Assembly (NCBI GenBank): GCA_963732845.1
Contig: CAVTBE010000005.1
Span: 248,001 to 312,000, forward strand
DNA: 64,000 bases
From: CAVSRC01 sp963732845
Lineage (GTDB): Bacteria > Pseudomonadota > Alphaproteobacteria > Rhizobiales > Kaistiaceae
Direction: 5' to 3'
Below are positions 1 to 9,649 of the stretch, one piece after another; positions within the stretch are counted from its first letter, which is position 1, and the number at the start of each line of letters is the position of its first letter. The translations under genes and the position numbers were made by a program. The notes below the pieces were generated by a model. It searched no databases. It was not told the origin of the DNA and saw only the letters and a list, made by a program, of their open reading frames with translations.

Positions 1-86
1 TTGGCCATGCTTTCCAGCGTGTTGAACGGTGCCTCATCGCCGGCGAATTGCGCGAGGAAGATCGCCGGCCCCTTCATTGTTTTCAT
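1..86 (-). CDS. Sugar phosphate isomerase/epimerase, TIM-barrel family (N-terminal part only)
   Basis: Only the first 28 or so codons are in the window; the gene continues past the left edge. The N-terminus begins MKTMKGPAIFLAQF and continues FAGDEAPFNTLESMA, the start typical of the xylose-isomerase-like TIM-barrel proteins found beside xylA in rhizobia. A GGAGG ribosome-binding site at 96-100 places the start at 86 rather than at the second in-frame ATG at 77. It lies downstream of xylA on the same strand, so a role in sugar isomerisation is likely, but the substrate cannot be read from this fragment. Confidence 0.75.
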   Translation of the reverse strand, partial: MKTMKGPAIFLAQFAGDEAPFNTLESMA

Positions 87-107
87 TTTCTGTTTCCTCC
101 GCTTGTG

Positions 108-134
108 GCACGGCCGCGCCAGGCGCGGCCGTGC
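108..134 (-). terminator. Hairpin between xylA and the downstream isomerase gene
   Basis: A perfect 13-bp inverted repeat (gcacggccgcgcc at 108-120, its complement at 122-134) sits 10 bp after the xylA stop. No clear T-run follows in the direction of transcription and the next start is only about 20 bp away. It could be an attenuating or mRNA-stabilising hairpin rather than a full terminator. Confidence 0.5.
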
Positions 135-143
135 TCAGCTCCC

Positions 144-1460
144 CTAGAGGTAGCTGTTGATCAGGGACTCGAGATATTCCTGCTTGCCGCTGACCGGCTG
201 CGGCTCGAGGTCCTTCTTGTGGATGTAGTCGGCGAGATCGTCGAGCGAGCGCTTGCCGGCGAGGATGGCCTTGCCCTCCTTGCTCTTCCAACCGGCGTAG
301 CGGTCTTCGACGAAGGCGTCGAACTTGCCGTCCTGGATGATCTTCTCGGCGATCAGCAGACCGCGGGCACAGGCGTCTATCGAGCCGACATGGGCGATCA
401 GGAGATCGTCCGGATCGAGCGACTGGCGGCGGATCTTGGAATCGAAGTTGAAGCCGCCGGTGCCGAGGCCGCCGGCCTTGAGGATGTAGTAGGTGGCCAG
501 CGCCATCTCGGGCACGTTCATGGCGAACTGGTCGGTGTCCCAGCCGAGCTGGTAGTCGCCGCGGTTGATGTCGATGGAGCCCAGAATGCCGAGCGCGCCG
601 GCCAGCGCGAGTTCGTGCTCGAAGGTGTGCCCGGCGAGAATGGCGTGGTTCTGCTCGATGTTGATCTTGACCTCCTTCTCGAGGCCGAACTGCTGCAGCA
701 TCCCCCAGATCGAGGCGACGTCGAAGTCGTACTGGTGCTTGGTCGGTTCCTTCGGCTTGGGCTCGATGAGGATGGCGCCCTTGAAGCCGATCTTCTGCTT
801 GTGCTCGACGACCATGGTCAGGAAGCGGCCGAGCTGGTCGAACTCCTGCTTGATGTTGGTGTTGAGCAGGGTCTCGTAGCCCTCGCGGCCGCCCCACAGG
901 ACGTAGTTGGCGCCGCCGAGGTCATGGGTCAGCTCGAGCACGTTCTTCACCTGCGCGGCGGCATAGGCGAACAGGTCCGGATCGGGATTGGTCGCGGCGC
1001 CGGCCATGTAGCGACGGTTGGAGAACAGGTTGGCCGTGCCCCAGAGGAGCTTGACCTTGGTCTTCTCCATCTTCTTGGCGATGACCTCGCCCATGGCGCG
1101 GACGTTCTTGTTGGATTCGGCCAGCGTCTTGCCTTCCGGCGCGATGTCGCGGTCGTGGAAGGTGAAGAAGGGCACGCCGAGCAGGCGGAACATCTCGAAG
1201 GCGACGTCGGCCTTCACCTTCGCCGCCTCCATCTCGTCGTCCATGTGCATCCACGAACGATTGAAGGTCTCGCCGCCGAACATGTCGCGGCCGTCCCAGG
1301 TGAAGGAGTGCCAGTAGCAGACGGCGAAGCGCAGATGGTCCTCCATGCGCTTGCCGAGGACCTTCTTGTTGGGGTCGTACCAGCGATAGGCGAGGCCGTC
1401 GCCGGCCTTGGCGCCGGCAAATTTGATCGGCTTTTCCTGGTTGAAGAAACGGGCACTCAT
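144..1460 (-). CDS. xylA: Xylose isomerase
   Basis: Converts D-xylose to D-xylulose, the first step of the isomerase pathway, as a cytoplasmic metal-dependent enzyme. The 438-residue protein has the class II length and the family signatures: His102 and Asp105 in TFHDRD, WGGREGYE, the metal ligands in IEPKPKEPTKHQYD, the NHAILAGHTFEHE segment and DINRGDYQLGWDTDQF. The reading frame is intact. Its ATG overlaps the stop of xylB by 4 nt (ATGA), so the two genes are translationally coupled and form an operon with the isomerase gene at the left edge. Confidence 0.97.
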   Translation of the reverse strand: MSARFFNQEKPIKFAGAKAGDGLAYRWYDPNKKVLGKRMEDHLRFAVCYWHSFTWDGRDMFGGETFNRSWMHMDDEMEAAKVKADVAFEMFRLLGVPFFTFHDRDIAPEGKTLAESNKNVRAMGEVIAKKMEKTKVKLLWGTANLFSNRRYMAGAATNPDPDLFAYAAAQVKNVLELTHDLGGANYVLWGGREGYETLLNTNIKQEFDQLGRFLTMVVEHKQKIGFKGAILIEPKPKEPTKHQYDFDVASIWGMLQQFGLEKEVKINIEQNHAILAGHTFEHELALAGALGILGSIDINRGDYQLGWDTDQFAMNVPEMALATYYILKAGGLGTGGFNFDSKIRRQSLDPDDLLIAHVGSIDACARGLLIAEKIIQDGKFDAFVEDRYAGWKSKEGKAILAGKRSLDDLADYIHKKDLEPQPVSGKQEYLESLINSYL

Positions 1461-2916
1461 CTGGGCATGGCCTCCTTAATGGCTGGGTAGAGCTTCCGGT
1501 ACGTCGCGTAGGCCGCGGCATAGGCCGGAACCAGTTCGGGATCGGGTTCGATCGTTTCGCGGATGGCCGGCTGGGCGCACACGGCGAAAGGATCGGCGTT
1601 CTCGGCCGCGATCAGGCCGAGGCGAGCCGCGCCGAGGCCGGCGCCGAAGTCGCCCTCCTCCGGCACGTCGACGATGATGTTGAGCGCATTGGCGATGATG
1701 CGCAGCCACTTCTTCGAGCGCGAGCCGCCGCCCACGGCCAGCGCCCGCTCGACGCTGGCGCCGGCCTGGGTCAGCGCCCTCAGGCAGTCGGCGAAGGCGA
1801 AGGTGACGCCTTCCAGCACGGCGCGGGTGAGCGCCGTCTTGTCGGTGGCATAGCCGAGGCCGGCGAAGCTGCCGCGGATGGCGGCGTCGTTGTGGGGCGT
1901 GCGCTCGCCGCCGAGATAGGGCAGGAAGATCACGTCGCCGGGGCCGCTCATGTCGTCCTCGAGCGGCCTGGTCAGGTCGGCGGCGCTGGTCGAGAAGACG
2001 TCGGCCAGCCATTCCAGCGCGCCGGCGGCCGAAAGGATCACGCCCATCTGGTGCCAGGTGTCGGGCACCGCGTGGCAGAAGGCGTGGACGGCGGTCGCCG
2101 GGTCGGGCGAGAAGCGGGCATTGGAGACGAAGAGCACGCCGGAGGTGCCGAGCGAGACGAAGGCGGTGCCCGGCCTGACCACGCCGACGCCGCAGGCGGA
2201 GGCCGCATTGTCGCCGCCGCCGCCGGCCACCACGACCTTCGCGGCCATGCCCCAGCGCTGCGCCAGTTCGGGGCGCAGCATGCCGGTCGGCGCCGAGCCT
2301 TCGTAGAGCGCCGGCATCTGGGCGCGCGACAGCTTGGTCGCCGCCAGCAGGTCGTCGCTCCAGTCGCGCTTGGCGACATCGAGCCACGACGTGCCGGCCG
2401 AGTCCGACATGTCGGAGGCGTAGTCGCCGGTCAGCTTCAGGCGGACATAGTCCTTGGGCAGCAGAACCTTGGCGACCTTGGCGAAGACCTCCGGCTCGTG
2501 GCGCGCCACCCAGGCAAGCTTGGGTGCGGTGAAGCCGGGGAAGACGATATTGCCGGTGATGGCGCGGAAGCTCGGATTCGGCGTCGAGTTCGGCGGCCTC
2601 CTTGGCCGAGCGCACGTCGTTCCACAGGATGCAGGGGCGCAGCGGCTTGTCGGCGGCGTCGATCAGCGTGGCGCCGTGCATGTGGCCGGAAAGGCCGATG
2701 CCGCTTGACGCCGCCGAGCGCCGCCTTGTGCTTGGCCGCCAGCTTGTCGAGCACGCTCTCGCATGCCGTCCACCAGCTGTCCGGGTCCTGTTCGGACCAT
2801 CCGGAATGGGGTCGCGAGACCTCGAGATCAGCCGTTTCGCTGGCGACAACGCGCTGTCGCTCGTCGATGAGCACCGCCTTCACCGACGAGGTACCAATGT
2901 CAAGACCGAGATACAT
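1457..2916 (-). pseudogene. xylB: Xylulokinase, interrupted by two +1 indels
   Basis: Phosphorylates D-xylulose to xylulose 5-phosphate. The product starts MYLGLDIGTSSVKA (FGGY-kinase nucleotide site), continues with GLSGHMHGATLIDAADKP and ends with the FGGY C-terminal lobe containing AGGGGDNAASACG. These pieces lie in three frames. One extra base near 2704 (aag-c-ggc in coding sense) and one near 2582 (gc-c-gaatcc) account for the breaks; removing both gives a continuous protein of about 485 residues, the normal length. No substitution decay is seen, so sequencing error is as likely as true inactivation. An AGGAGGG ribosome-binding site lies just upstream of 2916. The 228-bp spacer to divergent pepN presumably carries both promoters. 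Confidence 0.88.
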
Positions 2917-3144
2917 GTGTAAGCGCCCTCCTGGCAAGCGCGCGGCGCTGCCGCCCGGATGCGCTCGCCTTTTCCTCTTTTCCGTTGATTATCCTGACTA
3001 ATCGGCGATTGCAATTCGACGCGGTCGTCGCCACCGAACAGTTTTCTCCGGAATCCGGATTATTCGCCTGCGGAATCGCCTTCCGCCATGCGCGTGCTAT
3101 CTAGGCGCGGTTGAGCCTGCCTTTTTGGAAAGCCCGAGCCCCCG

Positions 3145-5782
3145 ATGAAGACCGAGACGGCCCCCGTTCGCCTTGCGGACTACCGCGCCCCCGATTTTGC
3201 CATCGACACGGTCGATCTCGATTTCCGGCTCGACCCGCACGCCACCCGCGTCACGCGCGCGGCTGGCCATGCGTCCGACCAATCCGGGCGCGCCGCTGGT
3301 GCTGGACGGCGACGAACTGAACCTCGTTTCGGTGGCGATCGACGGCGCGGCGCTGGCTCCCGACCGCTACGTGGCGACGCCGGAGGCGCTCACCATCGCC
3401 GACGTGCCCGCAGGGGCCGTTCACGCTGGAAATCGTCACCGAGATCGACCCCACCGCCAACACCAAGCTGATGGGGCTCTACCGGACCAGCGGCACCTGG
3501 TGCACCCAGTGCGAGGCGGAGGGCTTCCGCCGCATCACCTATTTCCTCGACCGGCCGGACGTGCTCGCCGTCTACACGACGCGCATCGAGGCGCCGAAGG
3601 ACGCTGCACCGGTGCTGCTCGCCAACGGCAACCTGATCGGAATCCGGCGACGTCGCGGGCACCGACCGGCACTTTGCGGTCTGGCACGACCCCTTCCCCA
3701 AGCCGTCCTACCTGTTCGCGCTGGTCGCCGGCGATCTCGGCCAGCTCACCGACAGCTTCACGACCATGTCGGGGCGCAAGGTCGGCGCTCGCCATCTATT
3801 GCGAGCACGGCAAGGAGGCGCGCTGCGCCTGGGCGATGGATTCGCTCAAGCGCTCGATGCGCTGGGACGAGACCGCCTTTGGCCGCGAATACGATCTCGA
3901 CGTGTTCAACATCGTCGCCGTGTCCGATTTCAACATGGGGGCGATGGAGAACAAGGGCCTCAACGTCTTCAACGACAAATACGTGCTGGCCGACCCCGAC
4001 ACCGCCACCGATGCCGACTACGGCTATATCGAGGGCGTCATCGCCCACGAATACTTCCACAATTGGACAGGCGACAGAATCACTTGCCGCGACTGGTTCC
4101 AGCTCTGCCTGAAGGAGGGGCTGACCGTCTTCCGCGATCAGGAGTTCTCGTCCGACATGCGCTCGCGGCCGGTCAAGCGCATCGCCGACGTGCGCACGCT
4201 GCAGGCGCGCCAGTTCCCCGAGGACGCGGGACCGCTGGCCCATCCGGTGCGGCCCGAGACCTATCACGAGATCAACAACTTCTACACGCCGACCGTCTAC
4301 GAGAAGGGGGCGGAGGTCGTGCGCATGCTGAAGACGGTGCTCGGACCGGAAGGCTTCCGCGCCGGCATGGACCTCTATTTCAGCGCCACGACGGCCAGGC
4401 GGTCACCGTCGAGGACTTCCTCGCCGCCTTCGCCGACGCCACCGGCACCGACCTCAGCCAGTTCAAGCTGTGGTACAGCCAGGCCGGCACGCCGGAGGTG
4501 ATCGCCAAGGGCAGCTACGATCCGCGCCAGAAGACCTATGCGCTGACGCTCGAACAATCCTGCCCGCCGACGCCGGGCCAACCGAGCAAGCAGGCGCAGC
4601 ACATCCCGCTGCGCTTCGGCCTGGTCGGCGCCAATGGCGACGACCTCGCCTTCGACAAGGCCAGCGGCGGGCGCGTCGACGGCGACGTGATCCAGCTCAC
4701 CGAGCCCAGCCAGACGATCGTCTTTCACGGCGTCTCCAGCCGGCCGGTGCCCTCGCTCCTGCGCGGCTTCTCGGCGCCGGTGCGGCTCAACATCGACCTC
4801 CCGGAAGCCGACCTGCTGTTCCTGCTGCGCACCGACGCCGACCCGTTCAACCGCTGGCAGGCGGCGCAGACGCTGGCCATGCGCTCGCTGACGCTGGGCG
4901 CCGCCGACGCGGCATCGGGCGAGATCGTCGCCTTCGATGTCGCGCTCATCGATGCGCTCGCCGATGTCGCCGAAAACGAGGAGCTCGAGCCGGCCTTCCG
5001 CGCCCAGGTGCTGCAGCTTCCGGGCGAGGCCGACATCGCCCGCGAGATCGGCCGCGACGTCGATCCCGACGCCATCGCGTCGGCCCGCAACCAGGTCAGG
5101 GCGCGCGTCGCCGACCGGGTCGGCGCCCGCCTCATGGCGCTCGTCGACCGGCTCACCACGGCGGCGCCGTTCTCGCCCGATGCCGCGTCTGCCGGCCGCC
5201 GGTCGCTGGCCAACGCCGCCCTCGACCTGGCGGTCGCCGACGGCAACCGGCAGGCGGTCGAGCGCGTGACGCAACGCTTTGCGGCGGCCGACAACATGAC
5301 CGACCGCTCGGCGGCGCTCGCCATCCTCGCCGCCGCGCGCCCTGCCCGAACGCGTCGCGGCGCTGGAGGCCTTCCACGGCCGCTACCGCAACGATCCGCT
5401 GGTCCTCGACAAATGGCTGACCTTCGAGGCGATCGTGCCGGCGCCGGGGACGCTCGGCCGGGTGCGCGAACTCCTCGGCCACCCGTCCTTCTCGATCGCC
5501 AATCCCAACCGCATCCGCGCCCTGGTCGGCGCCTTCGCCGGCGCCAACCAGACCCAGTTCAACCGCCCGGATGGCGCCGGCTACGACTTCCTCGCCGATT
5601 TCGTCGTCGATCTCGACCGACGCAATCCGCAGACGGCGGCGCGGCTGCTGGTCAGCTTCCGCTCATGGCGGGCACTGGAGCCGCATCGCCGGGCGCTGGC
5701 CGAAAAGGCGCTGAACCGCGTGGCGTCGGCGGAGGCGCTCTCCTCCGACGTGCGCGACATCGTCACGCGGACGCTGGCCTGA
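3145..5782 (+). pseudogene. pepN: Aminopeptidase N (M1 family), interrupted by six indels
   Basis: Broad-specificity zinc aminopeptidase acting on peptide N-termini in the cytoplasm. Visible signatures are MGAMENKG (exopeptidase motif), HEYFHNWTG (HExxH zinc site) and LKEGLTVFRDQEF with the third zinc ligand. The M1 catalytic domain is followed by the Ig-like and C-terminal helical domains (TLGRVRELLGHPSF and onward). The product is spread over frames. Comparison with the expected protein places extra bases near 3257, 3413, 3641, 3783 and 5345 and one lost base near 4385. Corrected, the protein is about 877 residues, normal for the family. All functional residues are retained, so the damage is recent or artefactual. 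Confidence 0.9.
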
Positions 5783-5840
5783 GCCGTTTGCGCTCGCCCC
5801 CGCAACGGCGGGAGCCCAGGTCGTTGCGGAGCAGTCCGTC

Positions 5841-6290
5841 CTAGCGCACGAAGGTGTTGCGCACCCGTTCCGAGCAGCGGAAATACGGGATCCAGATGGC
5901 GCAGGCGGCGAGCAGCATGGCGATGGCGATGGCCGCGTCGACATCGAACATCGGCGCGTCGAAGAGGATCGCCGCCGCCCAGTACGCCGCCACGACGAAC
6001 AGCAGCTGGCCGACGAGAAGCGCCCGATAGAGCTTCGGCGCGCTCTTCCTGTGCGTGAAGAACTGGACCGCCGTCATCGTCGCCAGGATGGCGAAGCCGA
6101 TCCATGCAAGGATTTCGACCATGGTCATGGTGTGCAGGAGCGTGCCCGGTGCGAGCAGCTCGAACCTAGGAAAATAATCCAGAACGTTCTTGGCAAACTG
6201 GACCGGCGCCACGACGATGCCGATGGCCGGCAGGATCAGCCATCCGCCGATGCCCGACGGCCCTTCCACGCTCATCGTCGCTTGAGTCAT
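5841..6290 (-). CDS. DUF2569-family membrane protein
   Basis: A 149-residue protein with four hydrophobic segments, opening with the GIGGWLILPAIG motif characteristic of DUF2569. The function of the family is not established. The ATG at 6290 was chosen over an upstream ATG at 6341 because the GxGGWL motif normally lies very near the N-terminus. It is convergent with pepN (58 bp between the stops) and divergent from the histidine kinase at 6501. Confidence 0.8.
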   Translation of the reverse strand: MTQATMSVEGPSGIGGWLILPAIGIVVAPVQFAKNVLDYFPRFELLAPGTLLHTMTMVEILAWIGFAILATMTAVQFFTHRKSAPKLYRALLVGQLLFVVAAYWAAAILFDAPMFDVDAAIAIAMLLAACAIWIPYFRCSERVRNTFVR

Positions 6291-6500
6291 GGTCCGCTGC
6301 CTCTCAAGTCGCCACGTCGACCATACCCCGTCACGGCGCATCGGTCGAATACCGTTACGCAGCGCGGCGTCGCGCCCTTACGCAGCTTGGTAAATATTTC
6401 GTTTACAGCACTGGACAACCCGAATCGTCTCGATTCAAATGAAACTGATTCGGGCGTGGCGTCTCCGAGATTTATGCGGCGGAAATCGAGGGAGCCTGCC

Positions 6501-8846
6501 ATGGCGCGGGCAGAGGCGGCACTGCCGCCTGCGGCGAAGCATTATCCAAAATCGGCCAGTGGAGGGGCGCGGCGTCCGGGGATTTCGGGCCATGCGCGCC
6601 TGCTCGCTGGTCCCGCCTACCGTAAGCTCGTGGCCGCCGAACCGTTTCTGCGCCGGCTCATCCCCATCCTCATTGCCATCTTCCTGCTGATCGTCGGCCT
6701 CGCCCGCTTCGTCGAGCTGTACGAGTTGCGCGTCGACCACGAGAGCGATGCGCGCAAGTCGATCACCATGATCGTGCGCATCCTGTCCGATGCCTATGCC
6801 GGCGCCGGCGATCAGGTGACGCGCACCGACGCGCTCAACACCCTCGCCAACGCGCTGCCCGCCGACGCCATCCGCGACGGCCGGCAGGTGCTGGTCACCG
6901 ACGCCAACGGCGCGATCATCGCCACCGCGCCACGCAACCTGTCGCTCGAAGGCCAGCCGCTGGACAATGCCATCGGCGCCGCCCAGCTCCTCACCACATT
7001 CGGCGAGCGCGCCGGCGTCCTCGAGGTGGCCCTGCCGGACGGCGAGCAGGCCTACGCCGCCCTGCACAATCTCGGCCCGCCGCTCGGCGCCGTTGCCGTG
7101 GTCGAACCGCTCTCCGGCATCTACCGGGCGTGGCGCACCGACGTCTCGCTCAATGTCGCCATCTTCGTCGGCACCAGCGCCATCCTGCTGGTCATCCTCT
7201 ACGGCTATTTCTCGCAGACGGCGCGCGCGGTGGAGGCCGACCGCATCTACGGCGAGACGCAGTCGCGCTTCGAGACGGCGCTTGCCCGCGGCCGCTGCGG
7301 CCTGTGGGACTGGGACCTGGCCAGCGCACGCATCTTCTGGTCGCGCTCGATGTTCGAGATCATCGGCCTCGACGCGCGCGACAGCCTGCTCGGCTTCGGC
7401 GAGGTGGCCCGCCTGATCCACCCCGACGACGGCGATCTGCTGGCGCTGGTCGAATCCCTGTTCGAAGCCGGCGAGACGACGGTCGACCGCATGTTCCGCA
7501 TGCACCATGTCGATGGCCGCTGGATCTGGCTGAGGGTGCGCGCCGAACTGGTCGATCGCGACAGCCCGCAGCCGCACCTCATCGGCATCGCCGTCGACGT
7601 GACCGAGCAGATGCGCCTGGTCGAACGCTCGAAGACCGCCGACATCCGGTTGCGCGACGCCATCGAGACGATCTCCGAGGCCTTCGTCCTGTGGGATGCC
7701 GAAAACCGCCTGGTCATGTGCAATTCCAAGTACCAGCAGCTGCACGGCATCCCCGACGTCGTGCTGGCGCCGGGAACGCCCTATGCCGATGTCATCGCCG
7801 CCGGGCGCAAGCCGGTGGTGCGCTCGCAGGTGGTGACCGACGACATTCCCGAGGCGGGCGCGCGCAGCTTCGAGCTGCAGCTCGAGGACGGCCGCTGGCT
7901 GCAGATCAACGAGCGGCGCACCAAGGACGGCGGCTTCGTCTCGGTGGGCACCGACATCACCCAGCTGAAGCGCCACGAAGGCAAGCTGATCGAAGGCGAG
8001 CGGCGGCTGATGGCGACCATCGCCGACCTCCGCCAGTCGCGCCAGAAGCTCGAACAGCAGGCGCAGCAGATGGTCGAGCTGGCCGAAAAATACGCCGAGG
8101 AGAAGGACCGCGCCGAGGAGGCCAACCGCACCAAGTCGGAGTTCCTGGCCAATGTCAGCCACGAACTGCGCACGCCGCTCAACGCCATCATCGGCTTCTC
8201 GGAAATCATGCAGTCGGGCATGTTCGGCGCGCTGGGCTCACCGAAATACCTGGAATACTGCCAGGACATTCACGCCAGCGGCACCTACCTGCTCGGCGTC
8301 ATCAACGACGTGCTCGACATGTCGCGGATCGAGGCCGGGCGCATGACGCTGCACCTGGAGGAGCTGGTCCTCGACGATCTGGTCGAGGAATCGGTGCGCG
8401 TGGTCAGGACCCAGGCCGCCGCCCAGAACATCGAGGTCACCGCCGACGCCGTCAGCGGCCTGTCGCTACGCGGCGACCGAAGGGCGCTCAAGCAGGTGAT
8501 GCTCAACCTTTTATCCAACGCGGTGAAGTTCACGCCGCAGGGCGGCCGCATCCGCCTCAGGGCGCGGGCCACCCGCAACGCCGTCGTCTTCACGGTCGCC
8601 GATACCGGCATCGGCATCCCGCGCGAGGCGCTGAAGAAGCTCGGCCGGCCGTTCGAGCAGGTGAGCAACCAGTTCACCAAGAGCCATCGTGGCTCCGGTC
8701 TGGGGCTGGCCATCACCGCGTCGCTGGCCGGTCTCCATGGCGGACGCATGCGCATCCGCTCGCGCGTCGGCCGCGGCACCGTGGTCTCGGTGCGCCTGCC
8801 GACCGAGCCGCCGGCATTGGACCTGCAGCAGCTGCCCGCGGCGTGA
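6501..8846 (+). CDS. PAS-domain sensor histidine kinase
   Basis: A 781-residue membrane-bound kinase. One transmembrane helix is at about residues 50-72 and a second at about 225-245, with a periplasmic sensor region between them. Two cytoplasmic PAS domains follow: the first with GRCGLWDWDLASARIFWS, the second with AIETISEAFVLWDAENRLV. Next come a coiled coil rich in E, K and Q, the HisKA domain with phospho-acceptor His in NVSHELRTPLN, and the ATPase domain (NLLSNAVKF, DTGIGIP, GSGLGLAIT). No receiver domain or response regulator gene is adjacent. A GGAG at about 6491 supports the ATG at 6501; ATG at 6474 is possible. Resembles the PleC/DivJ type of alphaproteobacterial kinases, but the partner is unknown. 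Confidence 0.88.
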   Translation: MARAEAALPPAAKHYPKSASGGARRPGISGHARLLAGPAYRKLVAAEPFLRRLIPILIAIFLLIVGLARFVELYELRVDHESDARKSITMIVRILSDAYAGAGDQVTRTDALNTLANALPADAIRDGRQVLVTDANGAIIATAPRNLSLEGQPLDNAIGAAQLLTTFGERAGVLEVALPDGEQAYAALHNLGPPLGAVAVVEPLSGIYRAWRTDVSLNVAIFVGTSAILLVILYGYFSQTARAVEADRIYGETQSRFETALARGRCGLWDWDLASARIFWSRSMFEIIGLDARDSLLGFGEVARLIHPDDGDLLALVESLFEAGETTVDRMFRMHHVDGRWIWLRVRAELVDRDSPQPHLIGIAVDVTEQMRLVERSKTADIRLRDAIETISEAFVLWDAENRLVMCNSKYQQLHGIPDVVLAPGTPYADVIAAGRKPVVRSQVVTDDIPEAGARSFELQLEDGRWLQINERRTKDGGFVSVGTDITQLKRHEGKLIEGERRLMATIADLRQSRQKLEQQAQQMVELAEKYAEEKDRAEEANRTKSEFLANVSHELRTPLNAIIGFSEIMQSGMFGALGSPKYLEYCQDIHASGTYLLGVINDVLDMSRIEAGRMTLHLEELVLDDLVEESVRVVRTQAAAQNIEVTADAVSGLSLRGDRRALKQVMLNLLSNAVKFTPQGGRIRLRARATRNAVVFTVADTGIGIPREALKKLGRPFEQVSNQFTKSHRGSGLGLAITASLAGLHGGRMRIRSRVGRGTVVSVRLPTEPPALDLQQLPAA

Positions 8847-8876
8847 TTGCGCCACCTCCGGTGGACTTAAAGCCCT

Positions 8877-8998
8877 TTTCTCCGTTCGTCCCCGCGCATG
8901 CGGGCACCCAGGCAGGATTCGCCGTGTGGCGCGCCTCGCCGGGATGCTCGTCCCAGATCGGGTCGGGGACAGGCTCTCCGCGGGCATGACCGGAGTGT
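8877..8998. repeat. REP-like palindromic repeat (CCGTTCGTCCCCGC family)
   Basis: An intergenic element beginning ccgttcgtccccgcgcatg and ending with an inverted copy, gcgggcatgaccggagtg. Related copies lie at 46943-47096 and, partially, at 5797-5830 and 52794-52866. It fills nearly all of the spacer between the convergent kinase gene and the 9013-9597 gene. Confidence 0.75.
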
Positions 8999-9012
8999 TT
9001 CGGAATAGCGCC

Positions 9013-9597
9013 TCAGTTGCCGCTGCCGCCGTCGCTGCCAGCGCCGCCGCTATCGCCGTTGCCGCCGTTGTCGCTGCCGTCGTCGCTGGTCGACAGCAGC
9101 CCGTCGCAGGCGTCCTTCAGCTTCTGCAGGGAGGCGGTGAGGTCCTGTTCGGGCAATTGCAGGTCGACGCCGACACCCTTGACCTTGATGCTCTTGGCGG
9201 TGAGCAGAAGATCGTAGTCGGCACCGACAAGCAGGTACTGCCAGGAGCCGGACATTTCGTCGTAGCGGATGTCGGCAACCGCGCCACCGCTGTCGTCCTG
9301 CGGCTGACCGTCGAGGATGAAGGCGACCGCCGGTACCGTGCCCCCGGCAATCGCCTGGCCGAGCGCCTTGGGGTCGACGTTGGAGATGACCGTCGTCTCG
9401 TCGCCGGTGGCGGCGCAGCTCATGTAGAAGAGATAGTCCCCCTCGCCCTCCTGGGTGGCGCCATCGACGACGCCGAGGAAGGCGGATTCATCGTCCTGAC
9501 TGAATTGCCAGGACAGATTGGCCGCATGGGCGGGGCTGAGCCCGCCGAGCACGAACGCCGCGACGGTTGCCTGGCAACCACGCAAGACACGCTTCAT
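9013..9597 (-). CDS. Secreted hypothetical protein with Gly/Asp/Ser-rich tail
   Basis: A 194-residue protein with a signal peptide (MKRVLRGC, then a hydrophobic core, cleavage likely after PAHA), a globular region of about 145 residues with two cysteines near FYMSCAATG and KDACDG, and a low-complexity acidic tail rich in Gly, Asp and Ser. No family recognised. It is probably periplasmic. It lies 52 bp after glnE on the same strand but need not share its operon. Confidence 0.75.
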   Translation of the reverse strand: MKRVLRGCQATVAAFVLGGLSPAHAANLSWQFSQDDESAFLGVVDGATQEGEGDYLFYMSCAATGDETTVISNVDPKALGQAIAGGTVPAVAFILDGQPQDDSGGAVADIRYDEMSGSWQYLLVGADYDLLLTAKSIKVKGVGVDLQLPEQDLTASLQKLKDACDGLLSTSDDGSDNGGNGDSGGAGSDGGSGN

Positions 9598-9649
9598 AGC
9601 GCACCTCCCGAAAGCCGCCGGACAAGCCCGGTCGGATGAACCGACTATA

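Noticed and set aside
48..1490. Long open frames opposite xylA, glnE, degP, ccmF, g15 and the histidine kinases
   Set aside because: They are mirror frames of high-G+C genes with low-complexity Arg/Ala/Gly-rich or His/Asp/Val-rich translations; the genes on the other strand have clear family motifs.
3145..5782. Programmed frameshifting in pepN
   Set aside because: Six separate indels at sites without slippery heptamers or downstream structure are not programmed; sequencing error or pseudogene formation explains them better.
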